DNA from: Oleispira sp963933055
GTDB taxonomy: Bacteria; Pseudomonadota; Gammaproteobacteria; Pseudomonadales; Oceanobacteraceae
DNA length: 64,000 bases
Direction: 5' to 3'
NCBI GenBank assembly: GCA_963933055.1
Contig: CAWVSY010000002.1
Span: 48,731-112,730, forward strand
The position numbers and the translations under genes are program-made. The notes beneath the pieces were generated by a model. It was not told where the DNA came from, did no database searches, and saw only the letters and a list, made by a program, of their open reading frames with translations. This document shows positions 17,002 through 26,004 of this stretch, piece by piece. Positions within the stretch are counted from its first letter, which is position 1. The number at the start of each line of letters is the position of its first letter.

Positions 17002-18045
17002 ATGAAAAAAATTCTAGCCCTAAGTGCTGCATTTGCAGCGTCTGCAATCAGCATGTCAGCTAACGCTCAGCGTGATTACATCAGTATTGTTGGTTCTTCT
17101 ACGGTTTACCCATTCTCTACGGTAGTAGCCGAACGTTTTGGCAAATCGACTAAGTTCGCAACCCCTAAAGTTGAATCAACGGGTTCTGGCGGCGGCTTGA
17201 AATTATTCTGTTCTGGTGTTGGTAGTGCAACGCCTGATATCACCAACGCTTCTCGTGCAATTAAGAGCTCTGAAATTAAGCTTTGTGCAGAGAACGGCAT
17301 TAAAGACATCATTGAAGTCACTATCGGTTATGACGGTATCGTATTAGCGAATACGACAGAAGCTGAGCAAATCTCTTTGTCTCGTCGTGAAATCTTCCTA
17401 GCACTTGCTAAGAACATTCCTAACCCAGATGGTAGCGAAACGTTAGTTGAAAACCCATACCAGACTTGGAACGAGATTAACCCTACGTTACCAAAATCTA
17501 AAATCGAAGTGTTAGGCCCACCACCAACATCCGGTACTCGTGATGCATTCGCTGAGCTTGCTTTAGAAGGTGGTTGTAAGACTTTCCCTTTCATTAAAGC
17601 AATGAAGAAGCAGGATAAGAAAAAGTACAAAGCAGTTTGTCATGCGGTACGTGAAGATGGCGCTTATGTTGAAGCGGGTGAGAACGATAACCTAATCGTA
17701 CAGAAATTGGTTGCAAACCCTTCTGCACTTGGCGTATTTGGTTACAGCTTTTTAGAGCAAAACTCTGAAAAAGTTCAAGGTTCATTGATTGATGGTAAAC
17801 TACCGACTTTCGATGCGATTGCTGAAGGTTCATACCCAGTAAGCCGTTCTTTATTCTTCTATGTTAAAAAAGCGCACATTGGTGTTATCCCAGGTATCGA
17901 AGAATATCTTGCTGAATTTACTTCAGAAAAAGCAATGGGTGACTACGGCTACTTAGCTGAGAAAGGTATGATCCCAATGACAGCTGAAGAACGTAAAAAC
18001 GTATTGTCTACTGTTAAGAACTTAACACCTCTGGCTAAGAAATAA
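17002..18045 (+). CDS. pstS: Periplasmic phosphate-binding protein PstS
   Basis: The protein begins with a signal peptide (MKKILALSAAFAASAISMSANAQ, cut after ANA by rule) and continues RDYISIVGSSTVYPFSTVVAERF, the PstS phosphate-site signature, with the GSGGGLKLFC and PPTSGTRDAFAEL loops. It binds phosphate for the PstCAB importer. AGGAAG at 16991-16996 places the start at ATG 17002 (16999 is an alternative); the longer frame from 16963 lacks a ribosome site. A Pho box is upstream, and a strong hairpin after the gene may protect its message. Length and motifs match the Pseudomonas/Vibrio type of PstS. Confidence 0.95.
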   Translation: MKKILALSAAFAASAISMSANAQRDYISIVGSSTVYPFSTVVAERFGKSTKFATPKVESTGSGGGLKLFCSGVGSATPDITNASRAIKSSEIKLCAENGIKDIIEVTIGYDGIVLANTTEAEQISLSRREIFLALAKNIPNPDGSETLVENPYQTWNEINPTLPKSKIEVLGPPPTSGTRDAFAELALEGGCKTFPFIKAMKKQDKKKYKAVCHAVREDGAYVEAGENDNLIVQKLVANPSALGVFGYSFLEQNSEKVQGSLIDGKLPTFDAIAEGSYPVSRSLFFYVKKAHIGVIPGIEEYLAEFTSEKAMGDYGYLAEKGMIPMTAEERKNVLSTVKNLTPLAKK

Positions 18046-18069
18046 GCCAGTTTAAAAGTAGTACGCATC

Positions 18070-18108
18070 GCCGGGGCTTGTTCTGATAAAGAATGAGTCT
18101 CGGCTTTT
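18070..18108 (+). terminator. Hairpin between pstS and pstC
   Basis: A continuous 14-bp stem (18070-18083 with 18091-18104, including four G-U pairs) and a TGATAAA loop is followed by TTTTG. It can act as a partial terminator or 3' stabiliser so that pstS is made in excess of the permease genes. The weak T run argues against full termination. Confidence 0.6.
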
Positions 18109-18152
18109 GTGTATTAAAAAGAAAATTAAACTACGGGTAAATAAATAAGCAA

Positions 18153-19526
18153 ATGAACTTTAGTAGCCTGCTCATCATCGTCATTATTGTTCTCGGAGGC
18201 GCCTATTTTTTAGGTCGCAATCGCGCGCGAGCAATATCTAATCAAGGATTGCGAATGCATTCTTTGCCCGATCACTACGGTACCTTAATGGCCTTATGGA
18301 CTGGCGTACCGGCACTTATCCTATTAATGACTTGGCACTTGCTGGAAGGCCCAGTTATCGATTATTTATTAATTGCTCAGCTACCAGCCGACATTCAAGC
18401 CGCTGACCCAGCTCAAATCCAATTGGCTATTAGTAAAGTATACAACCTAGCGTCTAGTTCAGGCCTAACAGCTGACCCAAGCTTGATGCCAGCAGTTGAA
18501 CACCTAGCAGCACTTAACGAACGTACTGCAATATTAAATTCTGGTATTGCCTTAAGCCTATGTCTGGTTTGTTTTGTTATTACTTACCGTCGCATACAAC
18601 CTAAATTGCGCGCACGTACCGAGATGGAAGGCATTGTGAACCTTCTATTATTATCCAGCTCTGGTATCGCGGTATTAACCACCGTCGGTATTCTTGCGAG
18701 TGTGATGTTCGAAGCTTGGATGTTTTTTCAACAAGTTAGCCCAATAGAGTTTTTATTCGGTACAACCTGGTCACCTCAGGTCGCTTTACGCGCTGATCAA
18801 TCTGGATCATCCGGTAGCTTTGGTGCCGTGCCCTTATTTGCAGGTACTTTATTAATATCTTCTATTGCGATGGTGATTGCTGTGCCTATCGGTTTAATGG
18901 CCGCCATTTATCTTTCTGAATACGCCAGTAGCAATGTACGTAAATATGCAAAACCCGCGTTAGAAGTATTAGCGGGGATTCCAACCGTTGTATACGGTTT
19001 TTTCGCAGCGCTCACAGTGGCTCCCTTTATACGAGTATTAGGAACCGACTTAGGCTTAGAAGTATCGTCCGAAAGCGCACTCGCCGCTGGCTTAGTAATG
19101 GGCGTAATGATTATTCCTTTTGTTTCTTCATTATCGGATGACGTCATCAACGCAGTGCCACAGTCTATGCGGGATGGCAGCTACGGATTAGGCGCGACTA
19201 AAAACGAAACCATTCGCCAAGTTATTATTCCTGCGGCCCTACCTGGTATCGTTGGTGCCGTGATGCTAGCCGTATCTCGTGCGATTGGTGAAACCATGAT
19301 TGTTGCCATGGCAGCAGGCTTAGCGGCAAATTTAACAGCAAATCCACTCGATAGTGTAACCACGGTAACGGTTCAGATTGTGACCTTACTCGTTGGTGAC
19401 CAAGAATTTGATTCACCTAAAACCCTAGCCGCTTTTGCTTTAGGTTTGGTGCTTTTCTTAGCCACACTTATTTTGAACTTTGTTGCTTTGAAAATTGTTC
19501 AGAAATATAGAGAGCAATATGATTGA
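18153..19526 (+). CDS. pstC: Phosphate ABC transporter permease PstC
   Basis: The 457-residue inner-membrane protein has two N-terminal helices, an extended periplasmic region, and a C-terminal MetI-like permease domain with the EAA loop SMRDGSYGLGATKNETIRQVIIPAALPGI. This long form with an extra N-terminal region is known from Pseudomonas- and Vibrio-like PstC. It forms the phosphate channel with PstA. The start at 18153 fits the first membrane helix (FSSLLIIVIIVLGGAYFLG). It overlaps pstA by eight bases, so the pair is translationally coupled. Confidence 0.92.
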   Translation: MNFSSLLIIVIIVLGGAYFLGRNRARAISNQGLRMHSLPDHYGTLMALWTGVPALILLMTWHLLEGPVIDYLLIAQLPADIQAADPAQIQLAISKVYNLASSSGLTADPSLMPAVEHLAALNERTAILNSGIALSLCLVCFVITYRRIQPKLRARTEMEGIVNLLLLSSSGIAVLTTVGILASVMFEAWMFFQQVSPIEFLFGTTWSPQVALRADQSGSSGSFGAVPLFAGTLLISSIAMVIAVPIGLMAAIYLSEYASSNVRKYAKPALEVLAGIPTVVYGFFAALTVAPFIRVLGTDLGLEVSSESALAAGLVMGVMIIPFVSSLSDDVINAVPQSMRDGSYGLGATKNETIRQVIIPAALPGIVGAVMLAVSRAIGETMIVAMAAGLAANLTANPLDSVTTVTVQIVTLLVGDQEFDSPKTLAAFALGLVLFLATLILNFVALKIVQKYREQYD

Positions 19527-20856
19527 TTCAAAAACACCCCCTTCAAATACTTCAACTGAGTCGAATAATATGAAGCCGACACAGCTAACAACCCGTCAAA
19601 AGGTTGAACTAAGTTTAGGCCGTCGCCGCGCTGCTGAAACACGTTTTCGTTTCTACGGAATGGCGTCTGTTTTCTTTGGTATGTTATGCCTCGTTGTATT
19701 GTTCACCGATATCGCCAGTAAAGGCACTTCGGCGTTTAAACAAACGAGCTTAACAACGGATATCTTTTTAGATAGCAGTTATTTAAACCTAAGCAAAGAT
19801 AGCCAAGCCGATGACATTCGTTTTGCTAACTTTGAAGGCTTAATCAAACGCCAGTTTGCTAAAAACTTTAAGCCAAATGGCCGTAAAGAAACCCGCGAGC
19901 TGTTTAAATTGATTAGCCCAGGAGCATCTTGGCAGCTACAAGAGCTGTTATTAGCGAATCCTGAGGTTATTGATACGACAGTTAGCGTCGAGCTATTAAT
20001 GGATGATGATGTTGACCAGTGGTTTAAACATGATCGCGACCTAGAAGAAGATGAGACCAATGATCGTCTTTCTGAAAAACAATTAGCTTGGTTAAATAGC
20101 TGGGTTGAAGAAGGCCGCTTAGATAGCCACTTCAATACCCTATTCTTTACCAATGGTGATTCTCGTGAGCCGGAGCTTGCGGGTATTCATGGGGCAATTA
20201 AAGGCACACTATTAACCCTAATGGTTACGCTTTTATTATCTTTCCCTATTGGTGTTGCCGCAGCTATTTATCTTGAGGAATTTGCACCACGCAATCGCAT
20301 GACAGAGATTGTTGAAATTAATATTAACAATCTAGCGGCAGTACCTTCGATAATTTTTGGTTTATTAGGTATGGCCATTTTCATTAATATTTTTGGTGTC
20401 GCACGATCAACACCGTTATTAGGTGGTTTAGTATTAACATTAATGACGCTACCAACGATTATTATTTCTGCGCGTGCCGCCATCAAATCGGTTCCACCTT
20501 CTATTCGTGAAGCAGCTTATGGCTTAGGAGCATCAAAGAACCAAGTTGTTTTTCACCACGTATTGCCATTAGCCATGCCTGGTATGCTAACAGGTACTAT
20601 TCTTGGTATGGCACAAGCACTGGGAGAAACAGCACCGTTATTAATGATTGGTATGGTTGCTTTCGTGGTTGACGTACCAGGCTTTATTAACGATCCATCA
20701 ACGGTTTTACCCGTACAGATTTTCTTGTGGTCCGACAGCCCTGAACGTGCCTTCTTAGAGCGTACTTCCGGAGCAATTTTAGTTTTATTGTCATTTTTGG
20801 TATTGATGAATACCACCGCTGTAATTTTACGCCGTCGCTTAGAGCGTCGCTGGTAG
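19519..20856 (+). CDS. pstA: Phosphate ABC transporter permease PstA
   Basis: The protein has a hydrophilic N-terminus, one membrane helix, a periplasmic loop of roughly 140 residues and a MetI-like permease domain with EAA loop SIREAAYGLGASKNQVVFHHVLPLAMPGM. It pairs with PstC. I place the start at ATG 19519 inside the pstC end (AGAGAG upstream); the upstream in-frame start at 19495 would lie deep in pstC. The large periplasmic insertion is charged (DDDVDQWFKHDRDLEEDE) and typical of the long PstA form in marine gammaproteobacteria. Confidence 0.92.
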   Translation: MIDSKTPPSNTSTESNNMKPTQLTTRQKVELSLGRRRAAETRFRFYGMASVFFGMLCLVVLFTDIASKGTSAFKQTSLTTDIFLDSSYLNLSKDSQADDIRFANFEGLIKRQFAKNFKPNGRKETRELFKLISPGASWQLQELLLANPEVIDTTVSVELLMDDDVDQWFKHDRDLEEDETNDRLSEKQLAWLNSWVEEGRLDSHFNTLFFTNGDSREPELAGIHGAIKGTLLTLMVTLLLSFPIGVAAAIYLEEFAPRNRMTEIVEININNLAAVPSIIFGLLGMAIFINIFGVARSTPLLGGLVLTLMTLPTIIISARAAIKSVPPSIREAAYGLGASKNQVVFHHVLPLAMPGMLTGTILGMAQALGETAPLLMIGMVAFVVDVPGFINDPSTVLPVQIFLWSDSPERAFLERTSGAILVLLSFLVLMNTTAVILRRRLERRW

Positions 20857-20925
20857 ACCAAACAGCCTGAACTAAAAGACCCTATCAGATAGAATTTACA
20901 GCAAGAGCTGAAAGAGGAATTGAAC

Positions 20926-21741
20926 ATGAGCACAACGATGCAACACATTGAGAACCACGTAACTACCGGCGTTCCACTAAGCCAAAACCCAAAACTTTCA
21001 GCGCGTAATGTGGATGTTTTTTATGGCGATAAGCAAGCAATCTTTGACGTAAGTCTAGACATTGGCGCTAACGAAGTGATTGCCTTAATTGGCCCTTCTG
21101 GTTGTGGTAAATCGACTTTTTTGCGTACGCTAAATCGCATGAACGATACCATTGATATTTGCAAAATTAAGGGTGAAATTTTACTCGATGATGAAAACAT
21201 CTATGGTGCCGATGTCGATACCGTGCCTCTGCGCGCACGTGTCGGCATGGTATTTCAAAAACCTAATCCATTTCCTAAATCGATTTATGATAACGTCGCC
21301 TATGGCCCACGCATCCACGGTTTAGCACAAAGCCGCATTGAGCTAGACGAAACCGTTGAGAAGAGCTTACAGCGCGCAGGCTTGTGGAATGAAGTGAAAG
21401 ATCGCTTACATTCTCCAGGTACTGGTCTTTCTGGTGGTCAACAACAACGCTTATGTATTGCGCGTACTATTGCCGTTGATCCAGAAGTGATTTTAATGGA
21501 TGAACCGTGCTCTGCATTGGACCCTATTGCAACTGCAAAAATTGAAGAGCTTATTGATGAATTACGCGAAAAATACACCATCGCCATCGTAACTCACTCA
21601 ATGCAACAAGCGGCTCGAGTTTCACAACGCACAGCTTACTTTCACCTAGGTCAATTGATTGAAGTGAACCCAACTAAGCAAGTTTTTACCACCCCACAGC
21701 ACGAATTGACGGAAGCTTATATTACTGGCCGTTTTGGATAG
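20926..21741 (+). CDS. pstB: Phosphate ABC transporter ATPase PstB
   Basis: The 271-residue ATPase shows Walker A GPSGCGKST (56-64), the Q-loop in VFQKPNPFPKSIYDNV (diagnostic for PstB), signature LSGGQQQR and Walker B VILMDEPCSALDP. It powers phosphate import in the cytoplasm and signals to PhoR with PhoU. AGAGGA seven bases before ATG 20926 decides the start; a TTG at 20920 lies inside that spacing. It follows pstA by 69 bases. Confidence 0.96.
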   Translation: MSTTMQHIENHVTTGVPLSQNPKLSARNVDVFYGDKQAIFDVSLDIGANEVIALIGPSGCGKSTFLRTLNRMNDTIDICKIKGEILLDDENIYGADVDTVPLRARVGMVFQKPNPFPKSIYDNVAYGPRIHGLAQSRIELDETVEKSLQRAGLWNEVKDRLHSPGTGLSGGQQQRLCIARTIAVDPEVILMDEPCSALDPIATAKIEELIDELREKYTIAIVTHSMQQAARVSQRTAYFHLGQLIEVNPTKQVFTTPQHELTEAYITGRFG

Positions 21742-21809
21742 AGCGTTCGCACCGATCGTTTTAATTAAGGCCTGATGACCATCGGCCAGTCTTAAATAAG
21801 GATAAAATA

Positions 21810-22538
21810 ATGGACATGAATTTCAACCAACACATATCACAGCAATTCAACGCGGACCTACAAGACATCCGCAATCAAATGCTGGCGATGGGTGGATTAG
21901 TACAACGTCAAGTTGCTGATGCTATTGAAGCTATTTGCACGGGCAATACCAGCTCGGCCGACAAAATTATTCAACGTGAAGATGACGTTGATGAAATGGA
22001 AATTAACATCGACCGAGAATGCACACATATTCTTGTGCGTCGCCAACCTGCTGCGTCTGATTTACGCATGGTGCTTGCGGTCTCTCGCGTTGTACGTGAC
22101 TTAGAACGCATGGGTGACGAAGCGGCTAAAATTGCTATTCATGCTTTAGAAGTTGCTAATGGTAATCAAGCGGGCTCTAAAATGTGTAATCAATCGATTC
22201 GCCATATGGGCAGCGCTGTTATCGAGATGATTTCAGACGCACTGGATGCATTTGCTCGTCACGATATTGAAGGGGCGATTGAGGTTGTGCGTAGCGATAA
22301 AATGGTTGATGAACAATATGCATCAGCGATTCGTGAACTCAGTACCTATATGATGGAAGATCCTCGCTCTATTGGCCAAGCGATTAATATTTTATGGATT
22401 TTACGCGCCATCGAACGTATCGGTGATCATGCTCGTAACATTAGTGAACAAGTGATTTATTTAGTGAGTGGTGCAGATGTTCGCCATAGCTCTCTTTCAG
22501 AAATGGAAGAGCAAGCACAAATTGATTCACAAACTTAA
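21810..22538 (+). CDS. phoU: Phosphate signalling protein PhoU
   Basis: The 242-residue all-helical protein has two PhoU repeats with the metal-binding motifs DLERMGDEAAKIA and ERIGDHARNISE, both intact. PhoU connects PstSCAB to the PhoR kinase and keeps the Pho regulon off when phosphate is plentiful. It is the last gene of the pst operon, 68 bases after pstB (a small GGCC-GATG/CATC-GGCC hairpin lies in between), and is followed by a long hairpin. Confidence 0.95.
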   Translation: MDMNFNQHISQQFNADLQDIRNQMLAMGGLVQRQVADAIEAICTGNTSSADKIIQREDDVDEMEINIDRECTHILVRRQPAASDLRMVLAVSRVVRDLERMGDEAAKIAIHALEVANGNQAGSKMCNQSIRHMGSAVIEMISDALDAFARHDIEGAIEVVRSDKMVDEQYASAIRELSTYMMEDPRSIGQAINILWILRAIERIGDHARNISEQVIYLVSGADVRHSSLSEMEEQAQIDSQT

Positions 22539-22556
22539 ATAATAAAAATTATTTTG

Positions 22557-22596
22557 GCGTCAGATGTCTAATTCTTTTAAATTAGGTATTTGACGC
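22557..22596 (+). terminator. Hairpin after phoU
   Basis: A continuous 17-bp stem (22557-22573 with 22580-22596, three wobble pairs) and a six-base loop follows the phoU stop. The downstream sequence TAGTTTC is not a strong T run, so it is terminator-like rather than certain. The rest of the 333-base gap is AT-rich and holds the porin promoter. Confidence 0.55.
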
Positions 22597-22773
22597 TAGT
22601 TTCAATAACTCACAATACTTTTTAACTATAAAAACACCAAAAATCAGTGGATTCTTCATCCTTTAAGATACGAATTTTTATTTTTCTTGATTACTACTAA
22701 GCATTATTTCTTCTAACCTCCTGATCTATAACAAAATTTTATAATCAATAAAATTGAAATATTTTTGTCATAT

Positions 22774-22806
22774 CGTCATATTTCTGTAACATTCATAAAA
22801 CATAAT
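22774..22806 (+). promoter_or_regulatory. Pho box and -10 of the porin gene
   Basis: CGTCATATTTCTGTAAC (22774-22790) has GTCA and GTAA cores 11 bp apart, as in the pstS box with which it shares GTCATATTTCTGTAACATT. CATAAT (22801-22806) lies ten bases later as a -10. A further TTGTCAT upstream is out of phase by three bases. Confidence 0.82.
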
Positions 22807-22871
22807 CATCTCGATCTTAAAAACAACGTATAAATAGATTTTAAAAATCTACGAATGGAATGGAAATTAAA

Positions 22872-23801
22872 ATGAAAAAGACAGCACTTTCTTTAGCAAT
22901 TGCAGCCGTATTGCCAGCGTTCGCCAATGCAGAAAAAGTTGAAGTTGAAATGCCTGAGTTCTACGGTAAAGTAAACGTATCAATACAAAATACTCAAGAA
23001 GAAGGTAAAGGTAGCATTTCTGAACTTGTTTCTAATGCTTCTCGCTTAGGTGTTAAAGGTAAGATTGAACTGAATCATGGCCTAGAAGGTATCTACAAAC
23101 TTGAATATGAAACTCAAGTTGATGATGGTGATAAAGACGGTCAAACATTCACTCAGCGTAATATTTATGCCGGTATTAAAGGTGGCTTTGGTCAAATCAT
23201 TGCGGGTAAGTTCGATACCCCATTTAAGAAAGCTCAAAATAAAATCGACCTTTTTAACGACCTTGAAGGCGATATCAAAAGTGCTATTTCAGCCCATGAA
23301 AAACGCACAGCAAATACCGTTCAATACAGCACGCCTAAGATGTCTGGCTTAGTCGCTACAGTTGCTCATATTGCATCTGAAGATGAAAATGTAAACGATG
23401 GTACTTCAAGCTCGTTAACCTTCACTCAAAAGAATGTCTATGCGGCTATTGCTTATGATACTGATGTAGAAGCAGATACAGATGCATTACGCCTTGTTGC
23501 TCAATACTCAATGGCTGATTTCACCGTGGGTGCTTTGTGGGAACAAGATAATACTGACGGTTCTGATAACGATAAAGAAGGTTGGGTTTACTCAGCGTCT
23601 TATAAGTTGAATTCAGATATTAAATTGAAAGCTCAATACGGTGAGTCTGACATCGTTAAAGATAACGCTGAAACTTACAGCTTAGGTGCTGATTATAAGC
23701 TAGCTAAGAACGCTAAAGCTTATGCCTTTGTTACTGACGAAACATTTGGCGATGATACAAGCAATGACTACTACGGTATTGGCTTAGAATATAAATTCTA
23801 A
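22872..23801 (+). CDS. Phosphate-starvation outer-membrane porin (general porin fold)
   Basis: The product has a signal peptide (MKKTALSLAIAAVLPAFANA), then a Gram-negative general-porin body: VEMPEFYGKVNVSIQ at the start, SRLGVKGKIELNHGLEGIYKLEYE, QRNIYAGIKGGFGQIIAGKFDTP, and a last strand ending YYGIGLEYKF with the terminal Phe used in barrel assembly. GGA seven bases before ATG 22872 supports this start over 22860. The Pho box upstream suggests it admits phosphate or phosphorylated compounds when phosphate is scarce, like PhoE or OprP in role, but pore selectivity cannot be read from sequence. At about 310 residues it is a short 16-strand type. Confidence 0.86.
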   Translation: MKKTALSLAIAAVLPAFANAEKVEVEMPEFYGKVNVSIQNTQEEGKGSISELVSNASRLGVKGKIELNHGLEGIYKLEYETQVDDGDKDGQTFTQRNIYAGIKGGFGQIIAGKFDTPFKKAQNKIDLFNDLEGDIKSAISAHEKRTANTVQYSTPKMSGLVATVAHIASEDENVNDGTSSSLTFTQKNVYAAIAYDTDVEADTDALRLVAQYSMADFTVGALWEQDNTDGSDNDKEGWVYSASYKLNSDIKLKAQYGESDIVKDNAETYSLGADYKLAKNAKAYAFVTDETFGDDTSNDYYGIGLEYKF

Positions 23802-23826
23802 TTCAGATACAAACTGTTAGCTAAAT

Positions 23827-23864
23827 AAAAACGCCTCTGATTGCAAAACCAGAGGCGTTTTTTT
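23827..23864 (+). terminator. Strong Rho-independent terminator after the porin gene
   Basis: CGCCTCTG/CAGAGGCG (23832-23839 and 23850-23857) with a ten-base loop is preceded by AAAAA and followed by seven T, so it could also work for the convergent phoR transcript, though that stop lies 72 bases away. Confidence 0.95.
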
Positions 23865-23935
23865 ATGCCTAAATTATTGGCCTATATTGATGGCCTAAAC
23901 CTCATGCTGCTGATGCTTTTACATTATCTAAAGAA

Positions 23936-25261
23936 TCAATCACTGCCTTTAATACGAATACGTTCTGCCGGTATCACAAAACTAAAGCAACTACCTTCTC
24001 CAAGTGTCGATTCAATTTTTAATTGGGCATCGTGATGCTCAAGAGCATGACGCACAATCGCTAAACCTAAACCCGAACCTCCCACCGTAGATTCTCGTGA
24101 TTCATCGACACGATAAAAACGTTCCGTAAGGCGTGATAAATGATTAGGAGCAATACCATCACCTTCATCTGCGACAGAAATTTCTAGCCCTTTATTAGAA
24201 GAATGAATACCGATTTTTATCTGTGCAGCCTGCCCTTCTTTTCTTCCATATTTAATCGCGTTCGTCAGCAAATTCGTAAGCACTGAGTTTATTTCTTCAG
24301 CAAAACCAAGAATCTCTATATTGGAAGCACACTCGCATTCAATATTAGCCTCAGGAATTTTTTCTCCGGTTAATGATTTGGGTATATAGCCTCGCAACTG
24401 ATCAACCCCCATCGCACACAGTGATTGAAACTCGAACCAATCACTGCCTATTCCTGCATTATTACTTTCTAACTTTGAAAGGTGCAACAAGTCGTTAACC
24501 AAGCTTTTCATGCGATCGCTTTGCTCACCCATTTGGCGAACGGCTCTCATAACGCCAGGGTTGACATCCGCATCCACTAACATCTCTAAGTAACCATTAA
24601 TAACGGTTAACGGTGTTCTTAATTCGTGAGAGACATCTGCAATAAAGTGCTGTCGCATTTGTTCAACGCGCTGGCGTTCAGTGACATCACGAATAATAAT
24701 CACTTTTTGATCAACCCCAAACTGGGTAACTTGAACCTGAACAATCAGATTGGATCGATAAGGACTTTTAAATTCAATGACCTCACGATAATCACCTTTT
24801 TTGAAATATTTAACAAAGCTAGGAGCTCGAAGTAGGTTGGTAATATGCTGACCTTTATCGGTATCAACTCGCAAGCCTAATAAATGGCAGGAGGCACGAT
24901 TAAAAGCGGTCATAAAGCCTGCTTGATTGGTAATCAAAATACCATCCTGTAAAGATTCAATACCTTCTGCAATACGCTTAAGTTGCTTCTTCTGTCTTTT
25001 CAGCTTTTTATTCAATAATCGCTCACGTCGAATGATTACATCGGCGCTATAACCGACTAAACCACTATCCTGAGGGGCAGGACCTTGATTATTACTCCAA
25101 AGAAAAAGTTCGTTTAAACGCCTCAACATGAGTACTTGAGAAACAATTAAACCTACGAAGGCTCCTAATAAAGGTCTATCAAATGACATTCCTGCTGCGG
25201 TTGCCAATAAGACAATAAGTGCGATGCGTAAAAGCTCACGCTGCCAAGCTATTTGTTGCAA
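23936..25261 (-). CDS. phoR: Phosphate regulon sensor kinase PhoR
   Basis: The 441-residue kinase has two closely spaced N-terminal membrane helices (about 10-25 and 30-47) with almost no periplasmic part, a PAS domain (about 95-190), HisKA with the phosphorylated His 212 in ADVSHELRTPLTVINGYLEML, and an ATPase domain with N-box NLLTNAIKYGRKEG and G-boxes DEGDGIA and GGSGLGLAIV. This layout is that of PhoR, which senses phosphate through PstSCAB-PhoU. It is 28 bases downstream of phoB and convergent with the Pho-controlled porin gene. Confidence 0.93.
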   Translation of the reverse strand: MQQIAWQRELLRIALIVLLATAAGMSFDRPLLGAFVGLIVSQVLMLRRLNELFLWSNNQGPAPQDSGLVGYSADVIIRRERLLNKKLKRQKKQLKRIAEGIESLQDGILITNQAGFMTAFNRASCHLLGLRVDTDKGQHITNLLRAPSFVKYFKKGDYREVIEFKSPYRSNLIVQVQVTQFGVDQKVIIIRDVTERQRVEQMRQHFIADVSHELRTPLTVINGYLEMLVDADVNPGVMRAVRQMGEQSDRMKSLVNDLLHLSKLESNNAGIGSDWFEFQSLCAMGVDQLRGYIPKSLTGEKIPEANIECECASNIEILGFAEEINSVLTNLLTNAIKYGRKEGQAAQIKIGIHSSNKGLEISVADEGDGIAPNHLSRLTERFYRVDESRESTVGGSGLGLAIVRHALEHHDAQLKIESTLGEGSCFSFVIPAERIRIKGSD

Positions 25262-25289
25262 AATGCGGCATCCTTACGATGGTTGAAAA

Positions 25290-25994
25290 TCACTCTGTTT
25301 TAAATTCTTCGTCAGAAAATCGATAACCTGCGCCGCGAACGGTCTGAATCATTTTGTCATGATTCAAAACCGCAATACTTTTTCGCAAGCGGCGGATATG
25401 AACATCTACCGTTCTATCTTCGACATACACATTACCGCCCCAAACTCGGTCGAGTAATTGCTCTCTAGAGTATACGCGATCAGGGTGTAACATGAAAAAT
25501 TCTAATAACCGAAACTCAAGCGGCCCTAGATGTATTTCTTCCCCGGCTAAATTGGCTTTTTTAGCGGAGCGATCCAAAGTCAACTGTCCTGCCGCTAATC
25601 CTTTACCTTCAATATCGACATGGCCACGACGCAATACAGCCTTAATGCGCGCGAGTAATTCACGCGGCGAAAATGGTTTTATTACGTAATCATCAATACC
25701 TGCCTCAAAGCCATTAATTTTATCATCTTCGTCGGATTTCGCGGTTAAAAGAATGATCGGAATTTCTGCTGTATTCTCTTCTCGCTTTAATCGTTTGGCC
25801 AGTTCAAGGCCTGTCATCATTGGCATCATCCAATCAGCCAAAATCAAATCTGGCGCCTCTTCTAATACCATTTGATAGGCAATCTGACCATTAGCTGCGC
25901 GCTTAGTTTGATAGCCTGCCATTTCTAGGCTGGTCATAATCATTTCAGCAATCGCTTGCTCATCTTCTACAACTAGAATGTTGGCTACTGCCAT
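25290..25994 (-). CDS. phoB: Phosphate regulon response regulator PhoB
   Basis: The 234-residue regulator has a receiver domain with phosphorylated Asp 54 (ILADWMMPMMTGLEL), Thr and Lys of the switch (LLTAKSD, VIKPFSPRELL), and an OmpR-type winged helix ending VEDRTVDVHIRRLRKSI and TVRGAGYRFS, which agrees with PhoB. Its targets in this window are the Pho boxes before pstS and the porin gene. It begins only ten bases after the stop of the G3E GTPase gene, and I found no Pho box directly before it, so phoBR may be read through from that gene. Confidence 0.95.
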   Translation of the reverse strand: MAVANILVVEDEQAIAEMIMTSLEMAGYQTKRAANGQIAYQMVLEEAPDLILADWMMPMMTGLELAKRLKREENTAEIPIILLTAKSDEDDKINGFEAGIDDYVIKPFSPRELLARIKAVLRRGHVDIEGKGLAAGQLTLDRSAKKANLAGEEIHLGPLEFRLLEFFMLHPDRVYSREQLLDRVWGGNVYVEDRTVDVHIRRLRKSIAVLNHDKMIQTVRGAGYRFSDEEFKTE

Positions 25995-26004
25995 GATGAT
26001 TCCT

